Both the position numbers and the translations under genes were made by a program. From Lumbricus rubellus (taxonomy: Eukaryota > Annelida > Clitellata > Crassiclitellata > Lumbricidae), in assembly GCA_945859605.1 (NCBI GenBank), contig OX243825.1:23551054-23615053 (forward strand): a stretch of DNA of 64,000 bases, in the 5' to 3' direction. Below, in pieces: positions 10,463-20,950 of the stretch. Numbering within the stretch: position 1 is the first letter of the stretch; each line of letters starts with the position of its first letter. The notes beneath the pieces were generated by a model, which was given only the letters and a program-made list of their open reading frames with translations, was not told the origin of the DNA and searched no databases.

Positions 10463-12222
10463 ACACCGTGTCTCAATAAAAACTGTGCCAAATTGTTTCT
10501 GTCAGAACTTCGTCAAATTTTCACCAATCTTAATAACTTTTGGCAGGTAGATGGCAAAATGGCTGATATTTTATGCCATATATGAATTTTCCACCTCACC
10601 TGACTCATACCACCGCACTACCTTGTTAAACACAGATGTTCCAATTTCTCGTATAACGCTTAAATTTTAATACTTCCAACAAACTATCTGACGACTGAAT
10701 TAGCACGCAATAAAATAGAATTGCAGAGTTTCTTAATTGTTATGACAGATCTGCTTAAAGGTGTTAGAATTGGTGCTCGAAATGTGCCCCGCATGCACGG
10801 ACACAAGCGCTAAGACGGCGACGCCACTGGTCGATAGCACCATCAACAATCGACTGGTCAAAGCGCGCTCACTCGCCGATCAGACGCGTTTTGAGTTCGT
10901 CGACACTGTCTATTCTGGACCGGTAAACCTTCTCCTGCAGCACACTCCATATGCTATAGTCGACCGGGTTGAGATCTGGTGAATTCGGCGGCCACAGAGT
11001 TGGAGGAATGAAGTCGGGCGTCTCTCGCTCCAGGAAAGAGACGGTGTCGCGCGCTCGATGCGCCGGGGCGCCATCCTGTTGGAAGACAAAATCCTCGCCC
11101 TGGGATAAGCGGCGTATGTCTGGCAGTAGCTTCTGGGCAAGAAGTTTGTCGCGATAGTATGCGCCATTCACTTTTACACCCGGTTCGATGAAATGGATTC
11201 CAGTGCAGCCAAGCTTGGAGACGCCGACCGACACCATCACCGACTTGCTGAATGTCGGTCTTGTTCGAAGGAGCCTGTTTTCGTTGACGTCCTTCTTTAA
11301 GGTACCTGGACGGACATAAAATCGATCGTTCTGCGAGTTGGTTGGGGCAGCGACGGTGAATAATTTTTCATCGGTGAAAAATATGAAGTTCACCATGTGA
11401 CTCGGATACTTGCCGAGAGGCTGCCGAGCTCGAGTCATTCTCGCCAGTTTGTTAGCTGCTGTCAGTTCTTGTGCATTGATCTTCTTTAAGCACTTGAGCT
11501 GCAGTTCCTTCTTCACGATGCGATGGACGCTCGACCTATGGATGCCAGACTCGCGTTCAATCTGTCGGACAGTGCGGTGAGTGCGTGGGGCGTCTTCTTG
11601 GCTCAATGCAATGTCTTCCACAATGGCGATGTTTCCATCAGTACGGGCAGTGCGGGGACGACCACTCCCCGCGACGCGATCAACCGATCCATTGCAATCA
11701 ATTTTTGCCAACAAGTAATCCAGACCTCGTCGTGTCCAGTTTTTGGTCTTAAATTCTCTAAGGAAACGCCTAGAACTGTAACCCTTCAGTTCTCGTAAAC
11801 TTTTGATCAAAAACTTATCTTCCTTCGAAAACACCATTTTAATCAACGATAGCGCAGCTTAAAATAAACAGTTACGTAACTTATACGACGTCGTAAATAA
11901 TCGTCTGCCAGCTAATCTAAGGGTAGACTATTTAAAATTAGAAATTTAATAAATAACATCTGTCGCCCTCTAGCGAATTGATTGACAAAATTTAGGCATT
12001 ATGCCAAATTTTAATTGTTAAAATTTAAGCGTTATATGAGAAATTGGAACATCTGTGTTTAACAAGGTAGTGCGGTGGTATGAGTCAGGTGAGGTGGAAA
12101 ATTCATATATGGCATAAAATATCAGCCATTTTGCCATCTACCTGCCAAAAGTTATTAAGATTGGTGAAAATTTGACGAAGTTCTGACAGAAACAATTTGG
12201 CACAGTTTTTTATTGGTGCATG
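10463..12222 (-). mobile_element. mariner-like element (DD37D / maT type), full length
   Basis: The element has inverted ends of about 200 bp: roughly 10463-10670 on the left and 12018-12222 on the right share TGTGCCAAATTGTTTCTGTC and the bases inward of it. The extreme left end reads CACCGTGTCTCAATAAAAAC after a TA; the extreme right end is more worn. Between them is one transposase frame on the minus strand (10764-11846). The near-identity of the long ends and the single stop in the gene point to fairly recent activity. Ends this long are unusual for mariner elements, which often have 20-40 bp. Confidence 0.88.
10764..11846 (-). pseudogene. mariner-like (DD37D) transposase with one in-frame stop
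   Basis: The minus-strand frame starts at 11846 and reads 325 codons to TGA at 10871-10869, then stays open in the same frame for 34 more codons to TAA at 10766-10764. The TGA sits where the family has Trp (LKTRLIGE, stop, ARFDQSIVDG), so it is a nonsense change and not a natural end. The N-terminus is helix-turn-helix-like, with the GRPR hinge at residues 62-65. Catalytic Asp are seen at 159 (FFTDEK), 258 (FQQDGAPAH) and 296 (SPDLNPVDY), with 37 residues between the last two. The full product would be about 360 residues, a usual length. No frameshift is visible. Confidence 0.9.
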
Positions 12223-12716
12223 ATTACAATTTATTCATGGAAAATCTAGGGTATAAATTTAGGTTGAACACTGAGAGAACACCATTCCTGGGCAGTTATA
12301 GGACCAAATATAGGAGGAAGCGCAGGGAGTCATATGCAGGAGAGGACACACACATGATAGACAGTGATGCATTATGTATTGATATATAATGCTTGTGATG
12401 TTTGTGTGTGCTGAGTGAAGGAAAGTGGTAAGCAGAGATGTTGAGTTGAACGGATGAAAGTAGAGATTCTCCCCTCCTCCTCCTAGCAATGACAACCGAG
12501 ATATAAACTGCCTGTAATTGCCTCCTGATAGTGGTTTGTGTGAAGATCCGGCTGTTGTATGTGCAGTTGCTGTTGCTGGACTTTTCATGATGGTGTTATT
12601 TGCTCTTTGTACATTTCAGTGATGATGATTCTATGCAGTTGATGACACCCTGGCAGTTTCTTCGTGACTGGTATTCGCATGGGTAAGTTCAGATGCATAC
12701 GCTACAAGTCATTATT

Positions 12717-12985
12717 ATTATTGCAGGTTGTCCTGTTTGTAGTTAAGATTTATGTATTATGTGTTCTTGTGAATTGTTTTAACTGCATTATTGTACATTG
12801 TAACCGGTTGCAGTCTGTCAACCAGATTGTTGAATAAAGGAAATTATTAAATTATTGCAAGTTATCCTGTTTGTGGTTAAGATTTATGTATTCTGTGTTC
12901 TTGTGAATTGTTTTAACTGCATTATTGTACATCATTGTAACCGGTTGCAGTCTGTCAACGGGATTGTTGATTAAAGGAAATTATT
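12717..12985 (+). repeat. dispersed repeat, two tandem copies
   Basis: About 130 bp starting TTATTGCAGGTTGTCCTG and ending TTGAATAAAGGAAATTATT is repeated head to tail with few changes. A third copy lies inverted at 1865-1990. The shared core includes GTAACCGGTTGCAG, which contains a CCGG-centred palindrome. Confidence 0.75.
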
Positions 12986-13359
12986 ATTATTATTTTGTAT
13001 TGTTTATAGCTTGTCAGTGTGACCATAACTATAAATAAGCAGTAACTTTTCAATAATTTATTGCCAGTGATTTTTATCTACTGACAAAAACAAAGACTAA
13101 AAAATGCATTCAGCATCAGTTTCCTGATATGGATGAGAATGATGGACAATGAGTCTTCCAAAATATATTAATGGTATAGAAATGATAGAATTTGGTTGAC
13201 TACAGAAAATTAAAGAAATTTAAAGGCTAATTGTGATGACATTAGATTGTTTCTAGACATCTAAGTTCTCAACCCTGCAGGACGGAGTTGTTCAACAAAG
13301 ACATTGATGGTTTGGCATTAGCGGAAGAATGCCAATTGCTGGAATCCAGTATAATCATA

Positions 13360-13800
13360 GTTGTAAAAAAGTTTTTTCGTTTTTTATTCTTCTTGAAAAA
13401 AGTCCGTTTTTTCCCGTTTTTTCCGTTTTTTATTTTTTAACTTTTTTTCCCCGTTTTTTTTTCTGTGACCATATTTACTGATTTATTGTCTGCAATTATT
13501 TTTCTTAATGTGGTTTTTGTCTGATAACTCTTACGCTGTCTCCATATTTTCAAGGATTCCACCGCTAATTCAGATCACTATTTGACCGTTTTGCTTAGTG
13601 TAGACTTTGTTATTTGCTTGTTGATTAAAATTAAATTGCATAAACAAGGTTTTCAGTTTTGAATTGTAGTACAAGATGTAACAAAGAACATTTATTTTTC
13701 ACTTTCTGTTTTTTTCTGTGTTTTTTCTTAAAAAAACAATGTTTTTCTCGTTTTTTATTTTGTTTCCATCGGTTTTTTTTACATCTATGAGTATAATGCA
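13360..13800. repeat. T-rich low-complexity blocks
   Basis: Two blocks (about 13370-13460 and 13690-13790) consist of runs of T broken by CCG, CTTG and GTG. The motifs TCGTTTTTTATT and TCTTGAAAAAA / TCTTAAAAAAAC recur in both, so they may be decayed copies of one sequence. Confidence 0.6.
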
Positions 13801-15529
13801 CTGCACAAAGGGTTTCAAGCAAACGGAAGAAAAGACTGTGCTGGATGGGTAATATAAAAAAAAACATGCCAGTTAATTTTGTTGTGATTCAACTTAGGGT
13901 TGTATCTCGTTCTCTGACTGTAATGTCCCTCTTGTCCTGTTATTTTGATTGATTAAATATTTATTTGAAGATTGCATAGAAATGTTGCTGGTACCATGTA
14001 ACACAGGGAGATGAACTTGTATGCAATTATTTGTGAATGGAAATTTTTGAAGCATTTTGGTGAAGGAGGAGAAAAAACTGACTAGTTGCATTCCATGGAC
14101 AGCAACATGCAATGAATTGGAGTCCATGATGATTATGAAGCAGCCAAAGTAGTCAAATATGAGCCTGAAATGATAGGTTTTGCTCTGATGTGATGGAAAC
14201 AAGTTACTTTGGCAATGTTTATTACGTTGGGTTGAAATGTCAGAGTTCAGAATGATGTCAACATTTTACAGCATATGAATTGAACAATTTAGCTATTTAA
14301 CAGATTTAGTGCAACTCTGATTTGTCTAACATTATGTATTTGGCCTTTTTGTGCCTGAATACTAAAGTCTATTATTACCATAATACACTACATATACATC
14401 TATACACTACATATTTTATTTGCATCTTCAATAACCAGATGCACTTTGTCACATTACATTGGTTTGTGGGAGATACTTGAATGTCCCATCTACCCCATTC
14501 TTCCTGTTGATGAAAGTAGCTTCAATGATAGTTGCTATGTATGGTGCTGGAGTTTCGGAAATGGTCACATCTGTGTTTATTTTAAGCCCTTTGTATGCGC
14601 TCAACTTTTAAGACATTTTCTTGTTTAGGCTATTCTGCTTGGAAACCACTAGCATATTGAAGTTGTAATGCATGTCATCATCATGAAGTTCAGTTTGGTT
14701 TTTCATTTTGTTTCTGAGGGTTCTTCTTTCTGTTTTGGCCTCAATTGTTGTACGTCAGATCATAATTATTGATGAGGGTTAACACTGCAAACAAGGATTT
14801 GACAGCATGACACGACTGTAGGTGCATCACGTTGTTGGACTTCAGTAGCTCTATTAGATTTCACCGTCAGCTGGCCTAAATGGAAAGTATGAAACCAGAT
14901 ATAGATTATTATAGAGACACAGATATTCAGAGTGACTATTATGAATAATTTGTTCTCGTACCGGAGATACTGTCAGTATATATGATTTATGCTATTGTAA
15001 CAAAACTATCAGTAGATATCTTTATGCTGAACTAGCCTTGTCCTCTGCAGTTTATGGCCAGGGTCTGTTTAAAACAAGGTTTGAGTAATTATGTGATGAG
15101 GGTTTCGTCTAGAAAAGAGTTTAATTGGACGATGACGATTCAAGGTGGTACACGCATATGGGATGATGAAAGCAGTCTGATCATAGGCCATAGGTTTTGT
15201 AATTATTAAACAGCATTAGTTGGCAAGAGAGTAACATCTATCTGCAAAGTGATTCAGATCTGAAGTAATCCAGATACAGAGGAGATGAAATTAATCGAAT
15301 TCCAGTTATATTTACGATCTTAGATGCAATGGCATTATTGTAAGAATTGATAACATTGACTGAAGATATGGTTCATAGGAATGAGCAGTTAACAAACAGC
15401 GAGAGTATGGCTGATGCTGATGAAAACATCACAGATGGGATGAAGTGCTCACTTTTGCTCAGCAAAAAGATGGTACACAGAAAACGGATGTTCAGCCAGT
15501 TAATTGATTGACCTACACATATCTATTAA

Positions 15530-15649
15530 GCAAATATATATATAGCAAATATATATATATAATTATATATATATATATATTGAAATATGTAGGTCATTTA
15601 TGTTATATATATATATATATATATAGGTCATTTATATATATATGTGTAT

Positions 15650-15692
<43 letters not shown>
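15530..15692. repeat. TA-rich microsatellite cluster
   Basis: Several TATA runs are separated by AGGTCATTTATG, which occurs twice (about 15591 and 15627). More short TA runs follow near 15850-15915. Confidence 0.92.
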
Positions 15693-15693
<1 letters not shown>

Positions 15694-17029
15694 ATGCATT
15701 GTCTTTTGTGTGGTGGTGAGGTATTGTAGCTGAATGGATGGAATGCTCAGCCTTTGAAGCAGCCATATGAGTTCACATCTCCACTTCTCTCAAGCAGTAA
15801 TTGTGTATAAGATCTTTCATTCACAATTGGATTGTCTGTTTAACAATTATTATATATATCCACACACACATATATATACGCATAATATATTATTTTATTC
15901 TATATATTTACACATAATTTTCAGTGGACACACGTGCCCCACATGTGTGTATAAGTTGTGGAATATGTATTTCATGTCTAGCGCTTTGTTTCATAATATT
16001 GATATTTTGTGTCATTCTCAAATGCCTCTGAAAATACATTTCTTCTTATATGCATGTCGCAAAGAGAAGGTAATAAGGAAAGGTTCATTTGCATTGCATC
16101 ATCTTACATTGCAAGTTGAACCTCTATTTTGCCACTGTACACTGAATATAGTAATAAAAATAACAATGATAGTAACAATAATATTAATTTATTGCTTCAA
16201 ATTGACATAGTATGATTACAAGTCATAGTAATAGTATGAAAAGATGATCACAGACTGTAGTCGAATGTGGTGGTTTTTAACAGCCATGCAAGGCGTCTGT
16301 AATGCCCTTCTGCTTATTTTACCAACACCAACTGGTGAATGAAGACTGAGCCGACTTTTTGTGTACTAAGGAAGTTGGGAAGATAAGATTGGAAGAATGT
16401 CTTCTTGGAAGTTTAAGGAGAAAACTGAAGCTTAAGTTTACTTCTGAACATTAGATCAGCAAGCAATCGTACAGTTGCACTGAGGATTGTTTTGGTTGGA
16501 AATCTTTTATGGCGCAACTTTTCCTTTGCTTTTTTGCTGACCGATTGAAGTTTCGGTTTATCTTTTGTTGTGCGATTTTCAGTTTTCTGACAATCATGAA
16601 AGCAGTGACAGCTATAGCAGTGACATCTATAGAGATAGAACCCAACAGGTTTCCTGTTTTGTTAAATCCAGTGCTTAAAGTGTAAAAAAGAAGTGCCTGG
16701 GCGCTACTTAACTTTCCAGTATGTGCGTGCAAAATAATGTCAGGACGGTATTTAGATTTGAAAGAAGTGCATGGACGCTGTTCATGACTGTCCAGTCACA
16801 CTTTAAACCCTGGTTAATTCTGTGAAATATTGATAAATGGCAATCTTGCAATGGCAGATTGAAATAAATATGCTGTGTAATGTTACAATCCGAATGGAAC
16901 TTGCACATGATGATCTCCAAGGCAGCATCTGACGTTAACTTAGAGCTCTTCAACTGTTGTTTGTAGGTTGTTTTTTAAAAAAATACTAAATTCATGCAAA
17001 TGACATTGCCATTGCCAGTTTAATTAAGG

Positions 17030-17462
17030 CCAAAAAAAATATGTTGTGTTTCCGGTAACAGAGCTAAAAAAAATTGGGTAGGTAGGTCGGAAAATATTTT
17101 TATTTTGTAAAATATTTTTATGCAGTGACTATCCGAAAAAGTATACCCCACTAGTCTTTTTTGCACGCTGAAACAAAGTACGTGTTCTAAGCAAGTATAA
17201 ATTGCCTATTTCCCGACTGTCTGCACCTAAAACTGCTCTAGAAACAGTCCTATTAATTTCATTTTGTTGACGTCTCTTATGTTATGTCAATACAAATGGG
17301 TTTTTTTTAAATTTGGAAAAAAAAATAATTTTTTTTTTGAAAAAAAAATTTTTGGGAAAAAAAATTTGTTTTTAATAAAAAAATTTTACAAAAATATTTG
17401 GGTCGCGGCCCTAAAAATGGGTCGGTCGCGTTACCGGAAACACAACACTTTTTTTTTTACGC
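17030..17462. mobile_element. MITE with perfect 18-bp inverted ends (TGTTGTGTTTCCGGTAAC)
   Basis: TGTTGTGTTTCCGGTAAC at 17042-17059 has an exact inverted copy at 17430-17447. Outside both are A or T runs that also pair, so the true ends lie near 17030 and 17462. GGTCGG-type motifs occur inside both ends (about 17090 and 17420). The middle is mainly runs of A and T and does not code for a protein. Confidence 0.75.
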
Positions 17463-17533
17463 CTAAGTACTTGTTTCTCTTAACTTGTGCACACAGAACA
17501 GTTGTAGAAACAATACGAAACATTGACCTCTTC

Positions 17534-17890
17534 TGGATGTGTTCTCTACGGAGCCCCTAAAGGGACATGAATGCAAAATATTTTATGTCGTTCGAACGAG
17601 ATAATAAGTCGTTCGAACGAGATAATAAGTCGTTCGAACGAGATAATAAGTCGTTCGAACGAGATATTAAGTCGTTCGAACGAGATATTAAGTCGTTCGA
17701 ACGAGATATTTAGTCGTTCGAACGAGATATTAAGTCGTTCGAACGAGATATTAAGTCGTTCGAACGAGTTACTAAGTCGTGCGCACGACTTATTACAGCC
17801 AATCAGAGATCGTTTGTGATGCATCATCACAAACGATCTCTGTGACGCATCGTCACAGGTGATATCTAGGCTATGCCCTAAATGCACATA
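17534..17890 (+). repeat. TTCGAA palindrome array 1
   Basis: A terminal block GGAGCCCCTAAAGGGACATG at about 17551 is followed by about nine 21-bp units of the type GTCGTTCGAACGAGATAATAA, each centred on the palindrome CGTTCGAACG. The array closes with GTGCGCAC, then AGCCAATCAGAGATCG and a second inverted-repeat hairpin (GATCGTTTGTGATG / CATCACAAACGATC) at about 17808-17840. The end block ATCGATGGTGGTTAGCAGGG at about 17890 recurs, inverted, between arrays 2 and 3. Confidence 0.9.
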
Positions 17891-17993
17891 TCGATGGTGG
17901 TTAGCAGGGTGCCATTGAACAGAGAAAAAGTAAACAGTGCAAGATACATCGTTTCGAAGAAAAAATTTCCTCCCCCGCATTCCACCCCACCAC

Positions 17994-18186
17994 CGTGGTG
18001 GTGTAGTGGTGGCGTCATTGCCTTGGAGCCGGAAGGTTCGAGGTTCGAATCCAACTTGGGCAAGTCCTTCACTCACAATTGCTCGGCACTTCAGCGTGAA
18101 ATTCCGGTGCAGTGTCCGCTTTGTATTCGGGAGCGCCTCTGAGTAGAAAACCTTGAACGGGCGCTATAACAAGTGCACATACAAAC
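17994..18186 (+). mobile_element. tRNA-derived SINE, near full-length copy
   Basis: The head has GTGGTGTAGTGGTGGC (A-box region) and GGTTCGAATCC (B box of a tRNA promoter) at about 18043-18053. The body has TCCTTCACTCACAATTGCTC, and the tail has GCGCCTCTGAGTAG and GGGCGCTATAAC, then GTGCACATACAAAC. Inverted copies with the same parts lie at 37722-37858 and 48417-48612, and tail-only copies occur elsewhere in the window. It lies between palindrome arrays 1 and 2. Confidence 0.85.
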
Positions 18187-18187
18187 A

Positions 18188-18560
18188 GAACCCCGCCACA
18201 CTCCGACCTCCACTGTGAAATTTGGGTTTTGGGACAATTTTCCCCACCCCTCACCCTCTACCCCACCCACCCCCACCCGGCCCTTGCAGGTCGAGGTGTT
18301 TTGGGTGGAGGCGAGCATCACCCACCCCAACCTCACCCCATGACACTCCACCATACTCCGACCTCCACCGGTGCGCCACCCGTGAAATTAAGATTTTGGG
18401 CAAAATTTCTTTTCCCACCTTACCTGACCCCACCCCACCTCCTTCACCCCACCCACCACACTCCGACCTCCACCAGTACGCCACCCGTGAAATTTGAGTT
18501 TTCGGGAAAAATTTCTCCCCCAACCCGGCAACCCCACCCCCCCCACCCCCCCCCCCCCAC
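18188..18560. repeat. C-rich irregular tandem repeat, three units
   Basis: Three units start CCACACTCCGACCTCCAC or close variants at about 18196, 18351 and 18456, and each continues with GTGAAATT, a short AT-rich part and a run of CCCCACC. The spacing differs (about 155 and 105 bp). Proline- or glycine-rich frames across it are by-products. Confidence 0.75.
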
Positions 18561-18689
18561 CAGGCGTCTGCAGGCCGAGGTGTGTGTTGGATGTAGGGAT
18601 GTGGCCCGTGTAAAAATCTGTCTAGCTGGATTTGGACCTGACACCGGAACGAAGAGGGCACCTCTGGCTATTGCGAACTGGATTTGATA

Positions 18690-18775
18690 TAGCGCCGGTG
18701 ATTAAGCTGATCTCCCTGACGTGGCTTTTGTGAGCGCTGAGAAATTCTCGAAGATTTACATTACATTACATACTG
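18690..18775 (+). repeat. SINE-like 3' end with TTACA tail, copy 1
   Basis: AGCTGATCTCCCTGACGTGG, then GAGAAATTCTCGAAGATT and repeated TTACA, matches the sequence at 58838-58912 (AGCTGGTCTCCCTGACATGA and so on). A pentamer tail suits a retroposed element. Confidence 0.65.
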
Positions 18776-18904
18776 TAGGCTATATGCGTTGAATTCCACG
18801 TAAATGCAAGAGAATCAATAGCCTACTCACAACACACACCAGCTATAGGGCCATAACTTAGCACGAAATTTATTAAAATAGGCCTAAGAGAAGTAAGTTA
18901 GGCC

Positions 18905-19243
18905 TAATAAGTCGTGGCACATAATAAATAATATTTATAATGTGCCACGACTTATTACAAATCGTTTCTATATTGTAGAAACGATCTGTGATTGGCTGTA
19001 ATAAGTCGTGCGCACGACTTAGTAACTCGTTCGAACGACTTAGTAACTCGTTCGAACGACTTATTAACTCGTTCGAACGACTTAACATCTCGTTCGAACG
19101 AGTTAATAAATCGTTCGAACGACTTAATATCTCGTTCGAACGACTTAGTAACTCGTGCGAACGACTTAGTATCTCGTTCGAACGAGTTAATAAGTCGTTC
19201 GAACGACATAAAAAATTTTGCATTCATGTCCCTTTAGGGGCTC
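18905..19243 (-). repeat. TTCGAA palindrome array 2 (inverted to array 1)
   Basis: This carries the same parts as array 1 in reverse order: a hairpin, GATTGGCTG, GTGCGCAC, about eight 21-bp units centred on CGTTCGAACG with variable spacers (TTAGTA, TTAACA, TTAATA), then the CATTCATGTCCCTTTAGGGG end at about 19222. The outer hairpin (arms 18906-18922 and 18940-18956) is a perfect 17-bp inverted repeat. Confidence 0.9.
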
Positions 19244-19506
19244 CGTACCCTGCTAACCACCATCGATATGTATATTTAGAGCATAGATATCACCCGTGAG
19301 AAACGATCTCTGATTGGCTGTATTAAGTCGTGCGCACGACTTAGTATCTCGTTCGAACGACTTAGTAACTCGTTCGAACGACTTAGTAACTCGTTCGAAC
19401 GACTTAGTATCTCGTTCGAACGACTTAGTATCTCGTTCGAACGACTTAGTAACTCGTGCGCACGACATAAAATATTTTGCATTCATGTCCCTTTAGGGGC
19501 TCCGTA
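19244..19506 (-). repeat. TTCGAA palindrome array 3 (tandem to array 2)
   Basis: This starts with GCTAACCACCATCGATATG, then AACGATCTCTGATTGGCTG, GTGCGCAC, six 21-bp units and the block CATTCATGTCCCTTTAGGGG. It is the same composite unit as array 2 and lies head to tail with it, ending about 225 bp before the acceptor of the first BTBD7 coding exon. Confidence 0.9.
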
Positions 19507-19779
19507 GTTCTCAGCACTTGTTGAACGCACATTTAGCATTTTCTCTCTCTCTTTCGTTTTTTTTACTAATCTCGATTAAGCAAGCAGCATAATTCGTAGT
19601 TAGGAAATGTGTTCAGTTGTTATTTTTGTGTTGTTGCTTCACTTATGAAACCAGGCCTCCAATTTACATTGTCATAGTTAAATATTTACTAAATGAGTTA
19701 TTGTATTTCTTCCACAATTATCATTGTAGGAAAATGCAGCCGTAGACTTTAACGTCCAGCAAATCGGTCTCCTTGCAAG

Positions 19780-20950
19780 ATGGGAGCAAATGCGTCGTAC
19801 CAGGACCGCCCTCCAGGTGGCAACCAGATGACCATTGGATCGTCGAGAACGTCACAGCTCTTCAACGACTATGACACCGTCGTGTTGCGTGAAAAGAAGA
19901 AGAAGGCTTCCAAGTTTGCAACGCTACGCAAGAAACTCAGCCGCAACCGGCGACACAGTCGCAATCACGACTACGGCAAAGCGCTGCGTGATCTGACGTC
20001 AACGTGGTCAACTCGTGAGCTGCATTCGCTCTGCGATGAGTACGATGCGCTCGTTGCGCTCAAGGATCTGACGTTTTTGGCCAATGTTGCGAGGCCAAGC
20101 TCAAGCACGATCCTTGAAGATCTTGCAGCGCTCTATGAGAACAAGTACTGCACGGACATCGATCTGATCTACGAGGGAGCTATTTTTCCAGCGCATCGAG
20201 CAATCCTCTGCATTCGGTGCGCACTGTTCCGAGAACTACTTTCAAACTATCCAAATTACGGAGCACAGGTTCCGGTTGTTATCCAAACCCACGGAGTTGA
20301 CGTTAACCTGTTTTCAGCTCTCCTCAGGTTTCTCTACACTGGCGACTTTGGACTCGAACCGTCTCGTCTGCATTGCCTCAAGAAACTTCTGAGCAGCCTT
20401 GCATCGGAGTTTGGCGCTCCAAACAGTATCGATCAGGACCTGAGAACGCTACTAGACACTGGAGCGTATTCCGATGCCATCCTCGTCTTCTCCTCCGACC
20501 CGGTTCTTACGCAGTCGTCGTCTGCCAAGCGCCAGACACTTCGTCGTGACGGCAGCACGTCACGACTTGACACGACGACTGAAGTCGTGCCGTTCAGTGA
20601 GATCCGGTGTCACTGGGCAATCCTCGCGGCTCGATCGCCATTTTTCCGAAGTCTTTTCTTTCGACGGGCGCGCTCACGAGTGGACGTCTCAGGTCGTGTT
20701 CGTGATGCAATGAGTCAGATTGTGCTAGATGAGGAAATCATTCCGAAGCGCTATGCAAGGGTCTTACTAAACGCAATCTATCTCGACATCGTTGATTTGA
20801 CATTCATCCTACCAAGTAATCCGTGTCCACCGGCCGCAGCTGACTACCTGACCTTACCAAACCGAAGTCGTGCTCCTTCAAATCCCATTGAGGATGCGAT
20901 GGATCTTTATCATATCGGACAGTTCCTTGATTTCTCAACACTTTCTCAAG
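19780..20950 (+). CDS. BTBD7: BTBD7 exon with start codon, both BTB domains
   Basis: The untranslated part of this exon begins at 19730 after the acceptor TCATTGTAG; a three-codon upstream frame (ATG at 19734) precedes the true start at 19780. The exon encodes residues 1-390, including NKYCTDIDLI, FPAHRAIL, RFLYTGDFG, SEIRCHWAILAARSPFFR and DLYHIGQFLDF. The donor GTCAGT follows TCTCAAG at 20950 and splits a Gly codon after its first base. Reading on would give only seven more codons, so the splice is well supported. GC content is clearly higher than in the flanks. Confidence 0.96.

Larger units (their letters stand above)
7706..19729 (+). other. probable BTBD7 intron 1, transposon- and repeat-rich
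   Basis: If the candidate first exon is right, this whole stretch is intron 1 of BTBD7; otherwise it is upstream intergenic DNA. It holds, in order, a MITE, a 26-bp minisatellite, a mariner-like element, tandem copies of a dispersed repeat, T-rich and AT-rich blocks, another MITE, and three arrays of a TTCGAA palindrome with a SINE between them. No host exon was recognised. The part from about 13800 to 15500 looks like plain unique intron sequence. Confidence 0.4.

Noticed and set aside
16451..16953. Two minus-strand open frames of 81-93 codons
   Set aside because: No similarity recognised, no splice support, and the composition is that of the surrounding intron.
18222..18687. Pro-rich and Gly-rich open frames on both strands
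   Set aside because: They follow the C-rich tandem repeat and the SINE and have no independent support.
17546..19499. Several open frames on both strands rich in repeated Arg-Ser-Asn-Glu or Ser-Phe-Glu-Arg
   Set aside because: They are translations of the 21-bp palindrome units, which keep frame because 21 is a multiple of three.
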